A DNA stretch of 64,000 bases from Pseudomonas shirazensis (GTDB lineage: Bacteria; Pseudomonadota; Gammaproteobacteria; Pseudomonadales; Pseudomonadaceae), in NCBI RefSeq assembly GCF_014268785.2, contig NZ_JABWRD020000001.1:1315001-1379000 (forward strand). Direction: 5' to 3'. The notes under the pieces are model-generated. The model did not search any database and was not told the DNA's origin. It worked only from the letters and a program-made list of their open reading frames with translations. Positions within the stretch are counted from its first letter, which is position 1. Every line of letters begins with the position of its first letter. Below are positions 15,692 through 24,296 of this stretch, one piece after another. Made by a program: the position numbers and the translations under genes.

Positions 15692-16723
15692 TTACTGGAT
15701 GTTTGCAGAGGCTTTGCGTACTTGCTCTACAACCGACGGCGGCAGCGGGATGTAGCCCATCGAGTCGGCGATCTGCTGGCCCTTGGTCAGGCTGTACTCG
15801 ACCATTTCACGCATCGCCTTGGCCTTGGCCGGGTTGCCGTTGTCCTTGCGGAACAGCATCCAGGTGTAGGAAGTGATCGGGTACGACTTGGCACCGTCCG
15901 GATCAGGAAGCCAAGCGACCAGGCTTTCCGGCATTTTCACCGCAGCCAACGCTTCGGCACCGCTCTCGGCGTTAGGCACGACGTATTTGCCGGCTTTGTT
16001 TTCCAGCTGGGCGAAGTCGACCTTGGCCAGCTTGGCGAAGCCGTATTCGATGTAGCCAATGGCGCCTGGGGTCTGGCGAACAGTAGCGGTTACACCGTCG
16101 TTTTTCGGCGACTTGATGAACTTGTCAGTGGCTGGCCAGTTGACGGTATTGCCTTCACCCAGTGCTTCTTTGAACGCAGGGTTGATTGCCGACAGGTGTT
16201 TGGTGAACACCGCGGTGGTACCGCTGGAGTCAGCACGAACAACTACGGTGATCGGCGTGGCAGGCAGCTTCAGATCGGGGTTGGCGGCAACGATCTGTGG
16301 GTCGTTCCACTGGGTGACCTTGCCGAGGAAGATGTTCGAATACACTTCACGCGACAGTTTCAGCCCCTTGGGATTGCCTGGCAGGTTGTAGGCCAGAACG
16401 ATTTCGCCGGCGGTCATTGGCAGCATTTGTACGCCTTCGCCGACCTTGGCGATGTCTTCGTCTTTCATCGCCGAGTCACTGGCGGCGAAGTCGACGGTCT
16501 TGTTCAGGAAGTCCTGAACCCCTGCCCCGCTCCCCTTGGATTGGTAGTCAACGGTGACGCCAGCAGTGTTCTTGCTGAAATCCTTGAACCAGGTCAGGTA
16601 GATCGGTGCTGGGAAACTGGCGCCGGAACCGGTCAGGCGCACGTTTTCTGCGGCGAAGGTTGCCGAAGTGGCGCTAAGAGATACCGCAACGGCAAGTGCA
16701 GCAGACTTCATCAGGCGTATCAT
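15692..16723 (-). CDS. pstS: Phosphate-binding periplasmic protein PstS
   Basis: This encodes 343 residues from the ATG at 16723, which gives a clean signal peptide (MKSAALAVAVSLSATSATFA, then AEN). Phosphate-binding loops are visible: GSGASFPAPIY at the mature N-terminus, KGSGAGVQDF, and RADSSGTTAVF, the canonical PstS ligand loops. It captures phosphate in the periplasm for PstCAB. It is the first gene of the operon and has a Pho-box-like pair of repeats 47 bp upstream, so it should be induced by phosphate limitation through PhoB. Confidence 0.95.
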   Translation of the reverse strand: MIRLMKSAALAVAVSLSATSATFAAENVRLTGSGASFPAPIYLTWFKDFSKNTAGVTVDYQSKGSGAGVQDFLNKTVDFAASDSAMKDEDIAKVGEGVQMLPMTAGEIVLAYNLPGNPKGLKLSREVYSNIFLGKVTQWNDPQIVAANPDLKLPATPITVVVRADSSGTTAVFTKHLSAINPAFKEALGEGNTVNWPATDKFIKSPKNDGVTATVRQTPGAIGYIEYGFAKLAKVDFAQLENKAGKYVVPNAESGAEALAAVKMPESLVAWLPDPDGAKSYPITSYTWMLFRKDNGNPAKAKAMREMVEYSLTKGQQIADSMGYIPLPPSVVEQVRKASANIQ

Positions 16724-16769
16724 GGAAAAGGCGCTCCGTGTGATGGCCCGCACACATTGCAGCACTCTT

Positions 16770-16787
16770 GTTACAGCTTTGTGACGG
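16770..16787 (-). promoter_or_regulatory. Putative Pho box upstream of pstS
   Basis: Read on the minus strand, ccgtcacaaagctgtaac consists of two 7-base direct repeats (CCGTCAC and CTGTAAC) spaced by four A/T-rich bases. They match the PhoB consensus CTGTCAT-N4-CTGTCAT at 5 of 7 and, allowing Y at the last base, 6 of 7 positions. The distance to the pstS start fits a PhoB-activated promoter. Confidence 0.65.
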
Positions 16788-16874
16788 TTGAGTGGCATAC
16801 GCACTGTTTATCGCTGAAACAGGCGTTGCAGAGGTGCTGGTGTCGGCCGAGCCTCGCGCCATCACGCAGAACCC

Positions 16875-16985
16875 TTGTAGGAGCGGCCTTGTGTCGCGAA
16901 AGGCCCGCAGAGCGGGCCCGGAGATTTCGGCGGCGAAGCTGAGATCTGGGGCCGCTGCGCAGCCCTTTCGCGACCGCTCCTACAG
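16875..16985. repeat. Pseudomonas REP pair (inverted, REPIN-like)
   Basis: Two REP units face each other. The left unit begins TTGTAGGAGCGGCCTTGTGT and runs into CGCGAAAGG. The right unit reads CTTTCGCGACCGCTCCTACA, the near-exact reverse complement. Such GTAGGAGCGG units are the characteristic extragenic palindromes of P. putida-group genomes. The element lies between the divergent pst operon and MFS gene. Confidence 0.9.
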
Positions 16986-17035
16986 GCGCTCTGAGTCTGG
17001 AACCTATTGCTCATTACACCAGTCATTCTGCTCAA

Positions 17036-18352
17036 GTGAGGTGTGACCTGACGGGTGTCGATAACGCTTCATCCCCACGCCCCCCCTGCGAGACTCAAAC
17101 CTTGGACAACCTCCGGCAAACCGGCTCTCATGATCGTGCACTCGACTGGCTGAACTTCTTTCTGGCTGATGTTCGCGATGGCCTGGGGCCGTATCTGGCG
17201 ATCTACCTGCTCGCCGTGCACCAATGGCAACCGGCGAGCATCGGCCTGGTCATGACTATCGCCGGGGTTACCGCGCTGCTGGCGCAGACACCGGCCGGGG
17301 CATTGATCGACCGCACGCCAGCCAAACGTGCAGTGGTGGCGATTGCCGCGCTGCTGGTTACCGGTAGCTGCCTGTTGCTGCCGCTGATCTCATCGTTCGG
17401 GCTGGTGGCGTTGACCCAGACCATCAGCGCCATAGCAGGCTCGGTATTCGCCCCGGCGATCGCCGCCATCACTCTCGGCACCACCGGCCCAAAGGCATTT
17501 ACCCGTCGCGTGGGCCGTAACGAGACCTTCAACCATGCCGGCAATGCGTTCTCGGCGTTGCTCGCCGGCGGCCTGGCCTATGTATATGGGCCGGTGGTGG
17601 TGTTCTACCTGATGGCCGCGTTGACAATCGCCAGCATCATTGCCGTCAAACGAGTTCCGCCAGCAGCCATCGACCACCAGTTGGCCCGTGGCCTGTCCCA
17701 CACGCCAACCGGCGACACCCAGCCAGCCGGACTGAGCCTGCTGCTGCACAACCACACACTGCTGCTGTTCGCCGTGTGCTGCGCGCTTTTCCACCTGGCC
17801 AACGCAGCAATGCTGCCGCTGGTAAGCCAGAAGCTGGCCCAGGTGGACCTGCGCCTGGCCACACCGCTGACCTCAGCCTGCATTGTCGCGGCGCAACTGG
17901 TGATGGTGCCGATGGCACTACTGGTTGGCGCCAAGGCCGAGCAGTGGGGGCGCAAGCCGTTTCTACTGGTGGGATTCTTGATCCTGCCTCTACGAGGCGC
18001 GCTATACGTCCTCTCGGACAATCCCTTCTGGCTGGTCGGCGTGCAGCTGCTCGACGGCATCGGCGCGGGGATCTTCGGCGCGCTGTTCCCGATCGTGGTC
18101 AAGGACCTGACCGAGGGTACCGGGCGCTTCAATGTCAGCCTCGGCGCATTGACCGCGGTGTTCAGCCTCGGCGCTGCACTAAGCCCGGGAATCGCTGGTT
18201 TGGTGGTACAGTCGGCCGGTTATGACGCAGCCTTCCTGACCCTGGCTGGCATCGCCGCTGCGGCGTTCGTGCTGGTACTGGTCGCGCTGCCGGAAACCTC
18301 CTCCCGCTCGGCCGAAGCGCCGACGGTCGTCCCTACTGTGGCAGGAAGCTGA
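17036..18352 (+). CDS. MFS transporter
   Basis: This encodes 438 residues with about 12 membrane helices. The first loop motif appears as GALIDRTPAKR and the corresponding C-half loop as AEQWGRKPF, both conserved MFS cytoplasmic loop signatures. The start is uncertain. GTG at 17036 gives an N-terminal extension without clear function, and a TTG at 17104 just before the first conserved residues is an alternative. It is followed 7 bp later by an ArsB-like permease gene, so the pair is probably one operon. Direction and substrate are unknown; efflux of an inorganic or organic anion is plausible given the partner. Confidence 0.85.
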   Translation: MRCDLTGVDNASSPRPPCETQTLDNLRQTGSHDRALDWLNFFLADVRDGLGPYLAIYLLAVHQWQPASIGLVMTIAGVTALLAQTPAGALIDRTPAKRAVVAIAALLVTGSCLLLPLISSFGLVALTQTISAIAGSVFAPAIAAITLGTTGPKAFTRRVGRNETFNHAGNAFSALLAGGLAYVYGPVVVFYLMAALTIASIIAVKRVPPAAIDHQLARGLSHTPTGDTQPAGLSLLLHNHTLLLFAVCCALFHLANAAMLPLVSQKLAQVDLRLATPLTSACIVAAQLVMVPMALLVGAKAEQWGRKPFLLVGFLILPLRGALYVLSDNPFWLVGVQLLDGIGAGIFGALFPIVVKDLTEGTGRFNVSLGALTAVFSLGAALSPGIAGLVVQSAGYDAAFLTLAGIAAAAFVLVLVALPETSSRSAEAPTVVPTVAGS

Positions 18353-18359
18353 ATCCACC

Positions 18360-19613
18360 ATGCCTGTTGTAGATACTGCTCTGATCATCTGGTTGGTGGC
18401 GGCCCTCGCCACTTGTGGCGTCATCCTGCGTCCCTGGCGCATCCCCGAATACGTCTGGGCCATGGGTGGCGCGCTGCTGCTCACCATGCTCGGCCTGATT
18501 GCGCCACAAAAAGCCTTGGCTGCGATGGCCGAAGGCGGCGATGTATACCTGTTTCTGATCGGCATGATGGTACTGGCCGAACTGGCGCGCCAGGAAGGCT
18601 TGTTCGATTGGCTGGCGCGCTATGCCGTAAGCCACGCCCGCGGCTCCGGGCAGCGCTTGTTCGACCTGGTCTTTCTGGTCGGCACCCTAGTCACCGTATT
18701 CCTCTCCAACGATGCCACCGCCGTGGTGTTGACCCCGGCGGTGTATGCGGCGTGCAAGGCGGCCAAAGCCGAGCCCCTGCCCTATCTGTTCATCTGCGCA
18801 TTCATCGCCAACGCCGCGAGCTTCGTCCTGCCGATTTCCAACCCGGCCAACCTGGTGGTCTTCGGCAGCCAGATGCCGCCGTTGCTGGAGTGGCTGAGGC
18901 AGTTCAGCCTGCCTTCGCTGGCAGCGATCAGCCTGACCTACATAGTGCTGCGCCTGACCCAGCGTAAACAGATCATGAAGCCACTGGCGCTGACCGTCGA
19001 CTCGCAGCCGCTGACTCCGGGGGCCAAGCTGTGCGCGCTGGGCATTGTCCTGACCGGGGCGCTGCTGCTGACCGCCTCGGCGCTGGACACTGCGCTGGGC
19101 CTGCCAACCTTTTGCGCTGGCCTGACCACCACCGCCTTGATTCACCTGAGCCAGCGCCGCAGCCCGATGCCGGTGCTGCGCCATGTCGCGTGGGGGGTAC
19201 TGCCTTTGGTGGCCGGTTTGTTCGTGCTGGTCGAAGCCTTGGCCCAGACCGGCGTCATCGATCATCTGGCGCATGCCCTGGCGGCACTCGCCGAACAGTC
19301 GCCAGCGCAAGCCAGTTGGGCTGCCGGGGTCGGTGTGGCGATTGCCAGTAACCTGATGAACAACCTGCCCAGCGGGCTGATCGCAGGCTCGATGGGGCAC
19401 ATTGTGCAGTTGCCTGGGCAAACCACGGCGGCGCTGCTGATCGGCGTCGACCTGGGTCCCAATCTGTCGATCACCGGCTCACTGGCGACCCTGCTGTGGC
19501 TGGTAGCCATCCGCCGTGAGGGGGAGAATGTCAGCGCCTGGCGCTTCCTGCGGCTGGGCTTGCTGGTCATGCCGCCGGCATTGGCGGCTGCGCTGTGGGC
19601 CGTGACATTTTGA
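18360..19613 (+). CDS. ArsB/NhaD-superfamily ion transporter (arsenite-efflux-like permease)
   Basis: This encodes 417 residues with roughly 10-12 membrane helices. ArsB/SLC13-fold hallmarks are present: VFLSNDATAVVLTP in the first half and ASNLMNNLPSGLIAGS in the second, the two Asn-rich re-entrant motifs of ArsB/NhaD proteins, plus NPANLVVFG. These proteins exchange oxyanions or sodium for protons. No arsR, arsC or arsH lies nearby, so arsenic efflux is only one possibility. The gene follows the MFS gene by 7 bp and is followed 44 bp later by a DUF1543 gene. Its position beside a Pst system is notable because arsenate enters cells through phosphate transporters. Confidence 0.85.
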   Translation: MPVVDTALIIWLVAALATCGVILRPWRIPEYVWAMGGALLLTMLGLIAPQKALAAMAEGGDVYLFLIGMMVLAELARQEGLFDWLARYAVSHARGSGQRLFDLVFLVGTLVTVFLSNDATAVVLTPAVYAACKAAKAEPLPYLFICAFIANAASFVLPISNPANLVVFGSQMPPLLEWLRQFSLPSLAAISLTYIVLRLTQRKQIMKPLALTVDSQPLTPGAKLCALGIVLTGALLLTASALDTALGLPTFCAGLTTTALIHLSQRRSPMPVLRHVAWGVLPLVAGLFVLVEALAQTGVIDHLAHALAALAEQSPAQASWAAGVGVAIASNLMNNLPSGLIAGSMGHIVQLPGQTTAALLIGVDLGPNLSITGSLATLLWLVAIRREGENVSAWRFLRLGLLVMPPALAAALWAVTF

Positions 19614-19657
19614 ACAGGCGCTGGCGTAAGCCGCAGCGCCCAGCGCGAGGATAATTC

Positions 19658-20149
19658 ATGCTTTACGTTGTCATGCTCGGCGGGCGCCACCCGCGCGCCA
19701 GCATCGAAGTCCACGATGTAGTCTTTGCCCAGGGCGACTCGCTCGAGCAGCTCTACCCTGAACTACGCAATGCCTGGTTCGGCAGCCTGAAAGGGCTGCA
19801 CGTCGACTCCTGGCTGGAAGTGCACGGCACTGACAATTACCGCGTCGAGTTCAGCCAGGCAGCGCCGCAACCCGGGGCACTGCGCTTGTTCTTCCTCAAT
19901 CTGGGCGGTTACGAGCGGCAGGTGTTCGGCGAAGCGCACCGTTATCTGCTGGTGGCTGCCAGGGACAAAGCCGAGGCCAAGCAGTTGGGTAAGCAGCGCA
20001 TGGCCGCTGGCTGGTTGAAGCCGCATACCGACGCAATACTCGACGTTGATGATTGCCTGCCGATCGATCTGCTGGCTGGGCGCTATGTGCATCTGGTCGA
20101 GGGCGAGCATCAGGGTATTCGCCAGCGCAGCGACTACATCCTTATCTAA
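19658..20149 (+). CDS. DUF1543-domain protein
   Basis: This encodes 163 residues from an ATG with GAGG seven bases upstream. The N-terminal part (MLGGRHPRASIEVHDVVFA, then KGLHVDSW) matches the DUF1543 family, which often occurs as one or two copies of a 50-residue unit; a second, weaker unit may lie at about residues 90-160. No signal peptide or membrane segment is seen. The function of the family is unknown. It may share a transcript with the upstream transporter pair. Confidence 0.8.
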   Translation: MLYVVMLGGRHPRASIEVHDVVFAQGDSLEQLYPELRNAWFGSLKGLHVDSWLEVHGTDNYRVEFSQAAPQPGALRLFFLNLGGYERQVFGEAHRYLLVAARDKAEAKQLGKQRMAAGWLKPHTDAILDVDDCLPIDLLAGRYVHLVEGEHQGIRQRSDYILI

Positions 20150-20158
20150 GCCACCCGC

Positions 20159-21010
20159 TCAGGGCCGGCGGCGCAGATAGCTTTCCAGCGGGTCTTTGCT
20201 CAACCCTTCCTGTGCCTGTGCGACCGAGGCGATAAACAGCGAGAACAGCTCGGACTGCTTGCCGATGTCGAGCTTGGCGTACAAGTGTTTGCGATGGGTC
20301 TTGACCGTGTCCTCGCTGATACCCAGTCGCTCTGCCAATGAGCGTATAGAGTGCCCACGCAGCATGTACTGCGCGACCAGGCATTCCCGCTCGGTCAGCA
20401 ACGACGAGCCAAACTTCACCAACGCTGCATTGATCTGCCGCCCCAGCGCACTCTCGAAACGCCCACCAAGCATGTGCGCATCCAGGTCGCCCCAATGCCG
20501 ACGCACCACCGCCAGCACCCACGGTGCGATGCGCTTGAGTTCGGCAACTTGCTGCCTGCTCAATCGCGAGGTGCTGGCCAGCGCAACGGCGATGGTCAGC
20601 TTCGGCCCGAGTGGCACCAGGTAATTGATCTCTTCCTCCAGCCGCGCATGCTGATAGAACGACAGGTAGTACTCACTGCGCTTGAAGTGGTCCGGCGCGA
20701 CATCGCTGAGGCGATAGCAGCCGGGCGCAATGCCCTCCAGGCTCGCGCGGTAGAACGGGCACAGTAGATAGAAGCCTTCCAGATACTTGCGCACGCTGCC
20801 CTCAGGCATCCACGGCCCCTCATCGTCGCGCTCGAACAGCGTCGACGGCAGGCCTTCATGGGGAAACAGAAACACCGTGATGGCATTGGCCGGCGCCAGC
20901 AGGATCAGCGCTGAATACAGCGACTCGACAAAGGCCGAGGTGCCGATGCAATCGGTCACCTGTGCCATGTGCTGAAACCACTGTTCGGATCCAAGCCGGT
21001 CTGTACTCAT
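20159..21010 (-). CDS. LuxR-family transcriptional regulator (polyamine locus)
   Basis: This encodes 283 residues with an N-terminal region of unknown sensor type (about residues 1-200, no receiver and no classical autoinducer-binding signature) and a C-terminal LuxR helix-turn-helix (LTERECLVAQYMLRGHSIRS, then LAERLGISEDTVKTHRKHLY). A GTG directly before the ATG is an alternative start. It lies 33 bp downstream of a PuuC/KauB-type aldehyde dehydrogenase on the same strand and opposite a transaminase and permease. It is the obvious candidate for the local regulator of those genes. Confidence 0.88.
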   Translation of the reverse strand: MSTDRLGSEQWFQHMAQVTDCIGTSAFVESLYSALILLAPANAITVFLFPHEGLPSTLFERDDEGPWMPEGSVRKYLEGFYLLCPFYRASLEGIAPGCYRLSDVAPDHFKRSEYYLSFYQHARLEEEINYLVPLGPKLTIAVALASTSRLSRQQVAELKRIAPWVLAVVRRHWGDLDAHMLGGRFESALGRQINAALVKFGSSLLTERECLVAQYMLRGHSIRSLAERLGISEDTVKTHRKHLYAKLDIGKQSELFSLFIASVAQAQEGLSKDPLESYLRRRP

Positions 21011-21043
21011 CACGGGCGTCTCATGTGCGCCTTGGGTCAGCGC

Positions 21044-22534
21044 TTAACGCAGCTGGAACCAGGTAGTTTTCAGGTGGGTGTACTTGTCGAACGAATGCAG
21101 CGACAGGTCACGACCAAAGCCGGACTGCTTGCCGCCACCGAACGGCACGCTGACATCCAGCGCGTCCATGGTGTTGACCGACACCGTACCAGCCTTCAGC
21201 GCCCTGGCAACCCGGTGCGCGCGGTTGAGGTCGTCGCTCCACACCGAGGCCGCCAGACCGTAGACACTGTCATTGGCCAGCGCTACCGCCTGCGCCTCAT
21301 CGTCAAAGGCGGTGACGGCCAGCACTGGGCCGAAAATCTCTTCACGGGCCAGCTTGCTGGCCGGTTTTACCTCGGTAAATACAGTGGGCTGGATAAAGTT
21401 GGATGAGCCATTGAACGTCAGTTGCTGGCCTCCGCAACGCAGCTGCGCGCCCTCCTCCTGCGCTTGCCCGATAGCACGCATGATCCGCGCGGTTTGCTCG
21501 CTGTCGACAATGGCCCCGGCGGCACTCGCCGGGTTGAGCGGATCACCCGGCAGCCACGCCTGCGCCTTGGCAATCACCCGCTCGACGAACTCGTCGTGAA
21601 TAGCTCTCTGCACGTACAACCGTGAATTGGCCGAGCACACTTCGCCTTGATTGAAGAAGATCCCGAACGCAGCTTTTTCAGCTGCCAGATCGAGATTCTG
21701 GCAGTCGGCAAACACCAGATTCGGGCTTTTGCCACCGCACTCCAGCCAGACCTGCTTGAGGTTGGACTGGGCCGAGTACTGCATGAAGTACTTGCCCACC
21801 TGAGTCGAGCCGGTGAACACCAGGCAATCGACATCCGGGTGCAGCCCCAAGGCTTTGCCGGCTTGCTCGCCGAGGCCCGGGACAACGTTGAGCACCCCTT
21901 CTGGAATGCCCGCCTCCAGCGCCAGCTGGCCTAAACGCAAGGCGGAAAACGGCGACTGCTCGGCTGGCTTCAACACCACGCTGTTCCCGGCAGCCAGTGC
22001 CGGCGCCAGCTTCCAGGCCGCCATGTCCAGGGGGAAGTTCCACGGCACCACCGCAGCGATCACGCCCAGTGGCTCGCGGGTGATGGTGGCCAGCGTGTTG
22101 GCAGCCGTCGGCGCGACCTGATCGTAGAGTTTGTCCAGCGCCTCGCCATACCAGGCGAACACTCCGGCTGCGCCCGGCACATCAATGTTGTAGGCGTCCA
22201 TCACCGGCTTGCCCATGTTCAGCGAGTCGAGCAAGGCCAACTCCTCACGGTGCGCCAGCAGCAGTTCGGCCAGTTTCAGCAGGATCTTCTTGCGCTCACC
22301 TGGCGCCATGCGTGCCCACGGCCCCTGGTCGAAGGCCTGGCGCGCAGAACGCACTGCCAGGTCCACTTCACGCTCACCGCAGGCTGCAACCTGCGCCAAC
22401 TCCTGATTGGTTGCGGGGTTGATAGCGGTAAAAGTCGCCCCTGTAGACGACTGCACCGCCCGGCCGCCGATGAGCGCGGTGTCGATGAAGGTTTGGCGCT
22501 GGGCCCGCTGTTGCCAGTAGTTGAGGTCGAACAC
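21044..22534 (-). CDS. Aldehyde dehydrogenase, PuuC/KauB type (omega-amino or guanidino aldehydes)
   Basis: This encodes 496 residues from a GTG with AGGAG upstream. The aldehyde dehydrogenase hallmarks are present: VVPWNFPLDMAAWK (NAD site), FTGSTQVGK, the general-base Glu in LECGGKSPN and the catalytic Cys in FNQGEVCSANSR. The best family fit from memory is gamma-glutamyl-gamma-aminobutyraldehyde or 4-guanidinobutyraldehyde dehydrogenase. With the divergent transaminase and permease it would oxidise the aldehyde made from a diamine. A paralogue lies at 38888-40378. Confidence 0.9.
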   Translation of the reverse strand: MFDLNYWQQRAQRQTFIDTALIGGRAVQSSTGATFTAINPATNQELAQVAACGEREVDLAVRSARQAFDQGPWARMAPGERKKILLKLAELLLAHREELALLDSLNMGKPVMDAYNIDVPGAAGVFAWYGEALDKLYDQVAPTAANTLATITREPLGVIAAVVPWNFPLDMAAWKLAPALAAGNSVVLKPAEQSPFSALRLGQLALEAGIPEGVLNVVPGLGEQAGKALGLHPDVDCLVFTGSTQVGKYFMQYSAQSNLKQVWLECGGKSPNLVFADCQNLDLAAEKAAFGIFFNQGEVCSANSRLYVQRAIHDEFVERVIAKAQAWLPGDPLNPASAAGAIVDSEQTARIMRAIGQAQEEGAQLRCGGQQLTFNGSSNFIQPTVFTEVKPASKLAREEIFGPVLAVTAFDDEAQAVALANDSVYGLAASVWSDDLNRAHRVARALKAGTVSVNTMDALDVSVPFGGGKQSGFGRDLSLHSFDKYTHLKTTWFQLR

Positions 22535-22775
22535 GCTGCACTCCTCTTGCGACCGTTTGCCGGTCCGTTGTTATTGACTGGAGACAATCGTGCGCCACTC
22601 GCAGCAGCAGGCAAATTCGCAAAAATGTGGTCCGGCCCCATGAAAAAGCTCTGCAGCCACACCAGTTCGCAGCTCACCCCAAAGGGTGATTTCGGTGGTT
22701 TTCGAGGTGTGGGAGCATTTCCGGGACATCAGCTGCATCCGCCCTGCGCGACTCCCAAAAAAGAGAACAAACGTC

Positions 22776-24158
22776 ATGAACGCACCCTTCATCCCGCAAC
22801 GAAACACCCAGGACTATCAACAGGCCGACGCCGCCCACCACATCCATGCGTTTCTCGATCAAAAGGCCCTCAACGCCGAAGGGCCGCGGGTGATGGTCCG
22901 CGGCGAGCGTTTGAATTTGTGGGACAACGACGGCAACCGTTATCTGGATGGCATGTCCGGCTTGTGGTGCACGCAACTGGGCTACGGCCGCAAGGACCTG
23001 ACCAGCGCCGCTGCTGCGCAGATGGATCAGTTGGCGTACTACAACATGTTCTTTCACACCACTCACCCGGCGGTAATCGAGCTGTCCGAACTGCTCTTCA
23101 GCCTGCTGCCGGGCCATTACAGCCACGCGATCTACACCAACTCCGGCTCCGAAGCCAACGAAGTGCTGATCCGCACCGTGCGCCGTTACTGGCAGGTGCT
23201 GGGCAAGCCGCAGAAGAAGGTCATGATCGGCCGCTGGAACGGTTACCACGGCTCGACCCTGGCCGCCACCGCACTGGGCGGGATGAAGTTCATGCATGAG
23301 ATGGGCGGGATGATCCCCGACATCGCCCACATCGACGAGCCGTACTGGTACACCAACGGCGGCGAGCTGACCCCCGCCGAATTCGGCCGACGCTGCGCGC
23401 TGCAGCTTGAAGAAAAAATCCTCGAACTGGGCGCGGACAACGTCGCTGGTTTCATTGCCGAGCCGTTCCAGGGCGCCGGCGGCATGATCTTCCCGCCTGA
23501 AAGCTACTGGCCCGAGATCCAGCGCATCTGCCGCCAGTACAACGTGCTGCTGTGCGCCGATGAGGTGATCGGCGGCTTTGGCCGCACCGGCGAATGGTTC
23601 GCCCACCAGCACTTCGGCTTCGAGCCCGACACCCTGTCCATCGCCAAGGGCCTGACCAGCGGCTATATCCCCATGGGCGGGCTGGTGTTGAGCAAGCGCA
23701 TCGCCGAGGCGCTGGTCGAGCGCGGCGGTGTATTTGCCCACGGCCTGACTTACTCCGGCCACCCCGTTGCGGCGGCAGTGGCGGTGGCCAACCTCAAGGC
23801 CTTGCGTGACGAAGGCATCGTGCGCCGGGTCAAGGACGACACCGGTCCTTATCTGCAGCAACTCCTGCACGAGGCGTTTGCCGCTCACCCGCTTATTGGA
23901 GAGATTCAGGGCACTGGCCTGCTGGCGGCGTTGCAGTTCGCCGAGGACAAACCAACCCGCAAACGCTTCGCCCATGAAAACGACCTGGCCTGGCAGTGCC
24001 GCACCTATGGCTTTGAGGAAGGCGTGATCATCCGCTCGACCCTGGGCCGCATGATCATGGCCCCGGCGCTGATCGCCAGCCGCAGCGAGCTTGATGAGCT
24101 GGTCGAAAAAACCCGCCTGGCCGTCGACCGCACCGCGCGCAGCATCGGCCGCCTCTGA
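22776..24158 (+). CDS. Class III aminotransferase, SpuC-like polyamine:pyruvate transaminase
   Basis: This encodes 460 residues from the ATG at 22776. The class III signatures are clear: SGLWCTQLGYGRKDL, NSGSEANEVLIRT, the PLP-binding Asp in LLCADEVIGGFGRTG and the Schiff-base Lys in LSIAKGLTSGY. The overall sequence resembles SpuC/putrescine-pyruvate aminotransferases, which convert putrescine to 4-aminobutyraldehyde. That product would be the substrate for the divergent dehydrogenase. The permease gene follows 138 bp downstream after a GC-rich hairpin. Confidence 0.9.
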   Translation: MNAPFIPQRNTQDYQQADAAHHIHAFLDQKALNAEGPRVMVRGERLNLWDNDGNRYLDGMSGLWCTQLGYGRKDLTSAAAAQMDQLAYYNMFFHTTHPAVIELSELLFSLLPGHYSHAIYTNSGSEANEVLIRTVRRYWQVLGKPQKKVMIGRWNGYHGSTLAATALGGMKFMHEMGGMIPDIAHIDEPYWYTNGGELTPAEFGRRCALQLEEKILELGADNVAGFIAEPFQGAGGMIFPPESYWPEIQRICRQYNVLLCADEVIGGFGRTGEWFAHQHFGFEPDTLSIAKGLTSGYIPMGGLVLSKRIAEALVERGGVFAHGLTYSGHPVAAAVAVANLKALRDEGIVRRVKDDTGPYLQQLLHEAFAAHPLIGEIQGTGLLAALQFAEDKPTRKRFAHENDLAWQCRTYGFEEGVIIRSTLGRMIMAPALIASRSELDELVEKTRLAVDRTARSIGRL

Positions 24159-24170
24159 CCCGAGCGCAAC

Positions 24171-24192
24171 GCCCAGCCCGATCCGGCTGGGC
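24171..24192 (+). terminator. GC-rich hairpin between transaminase and permease genes
   Basis: GCCCAGCC and GGCTGGGC form an 8-bp perfect stem with a 6-base loop. There is no T-run after it, so it is more likely an attenuator or mRNA-stability hairpin than a full terminator. Confidence 0.4.
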
Positions 24193-24296
24193 GCCTTGCG
24201 TGCAGCGCTGCGCACCCTCTCGACACGGCTTCATCATCGGTAGCGAGTACACCTCGCCTACTGCAGCGTCCTGTATTCGCCTTCCAGGAGTTCGCA

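Noticed and set aside
17036..18352. MFS gene as arsJ (organoarsenical exporter)
   Set aside because: ArsJ is normally paired with a gapdh gene in an ars operon; neither is present.
22535..22775. Search for the shared AAATGTCGTTGGA element in the polyamine divergent promoter
   Set aside because: A partial match (9 of 13) occurs near 22622 but the GTTATC half at the fixed distance is missing.
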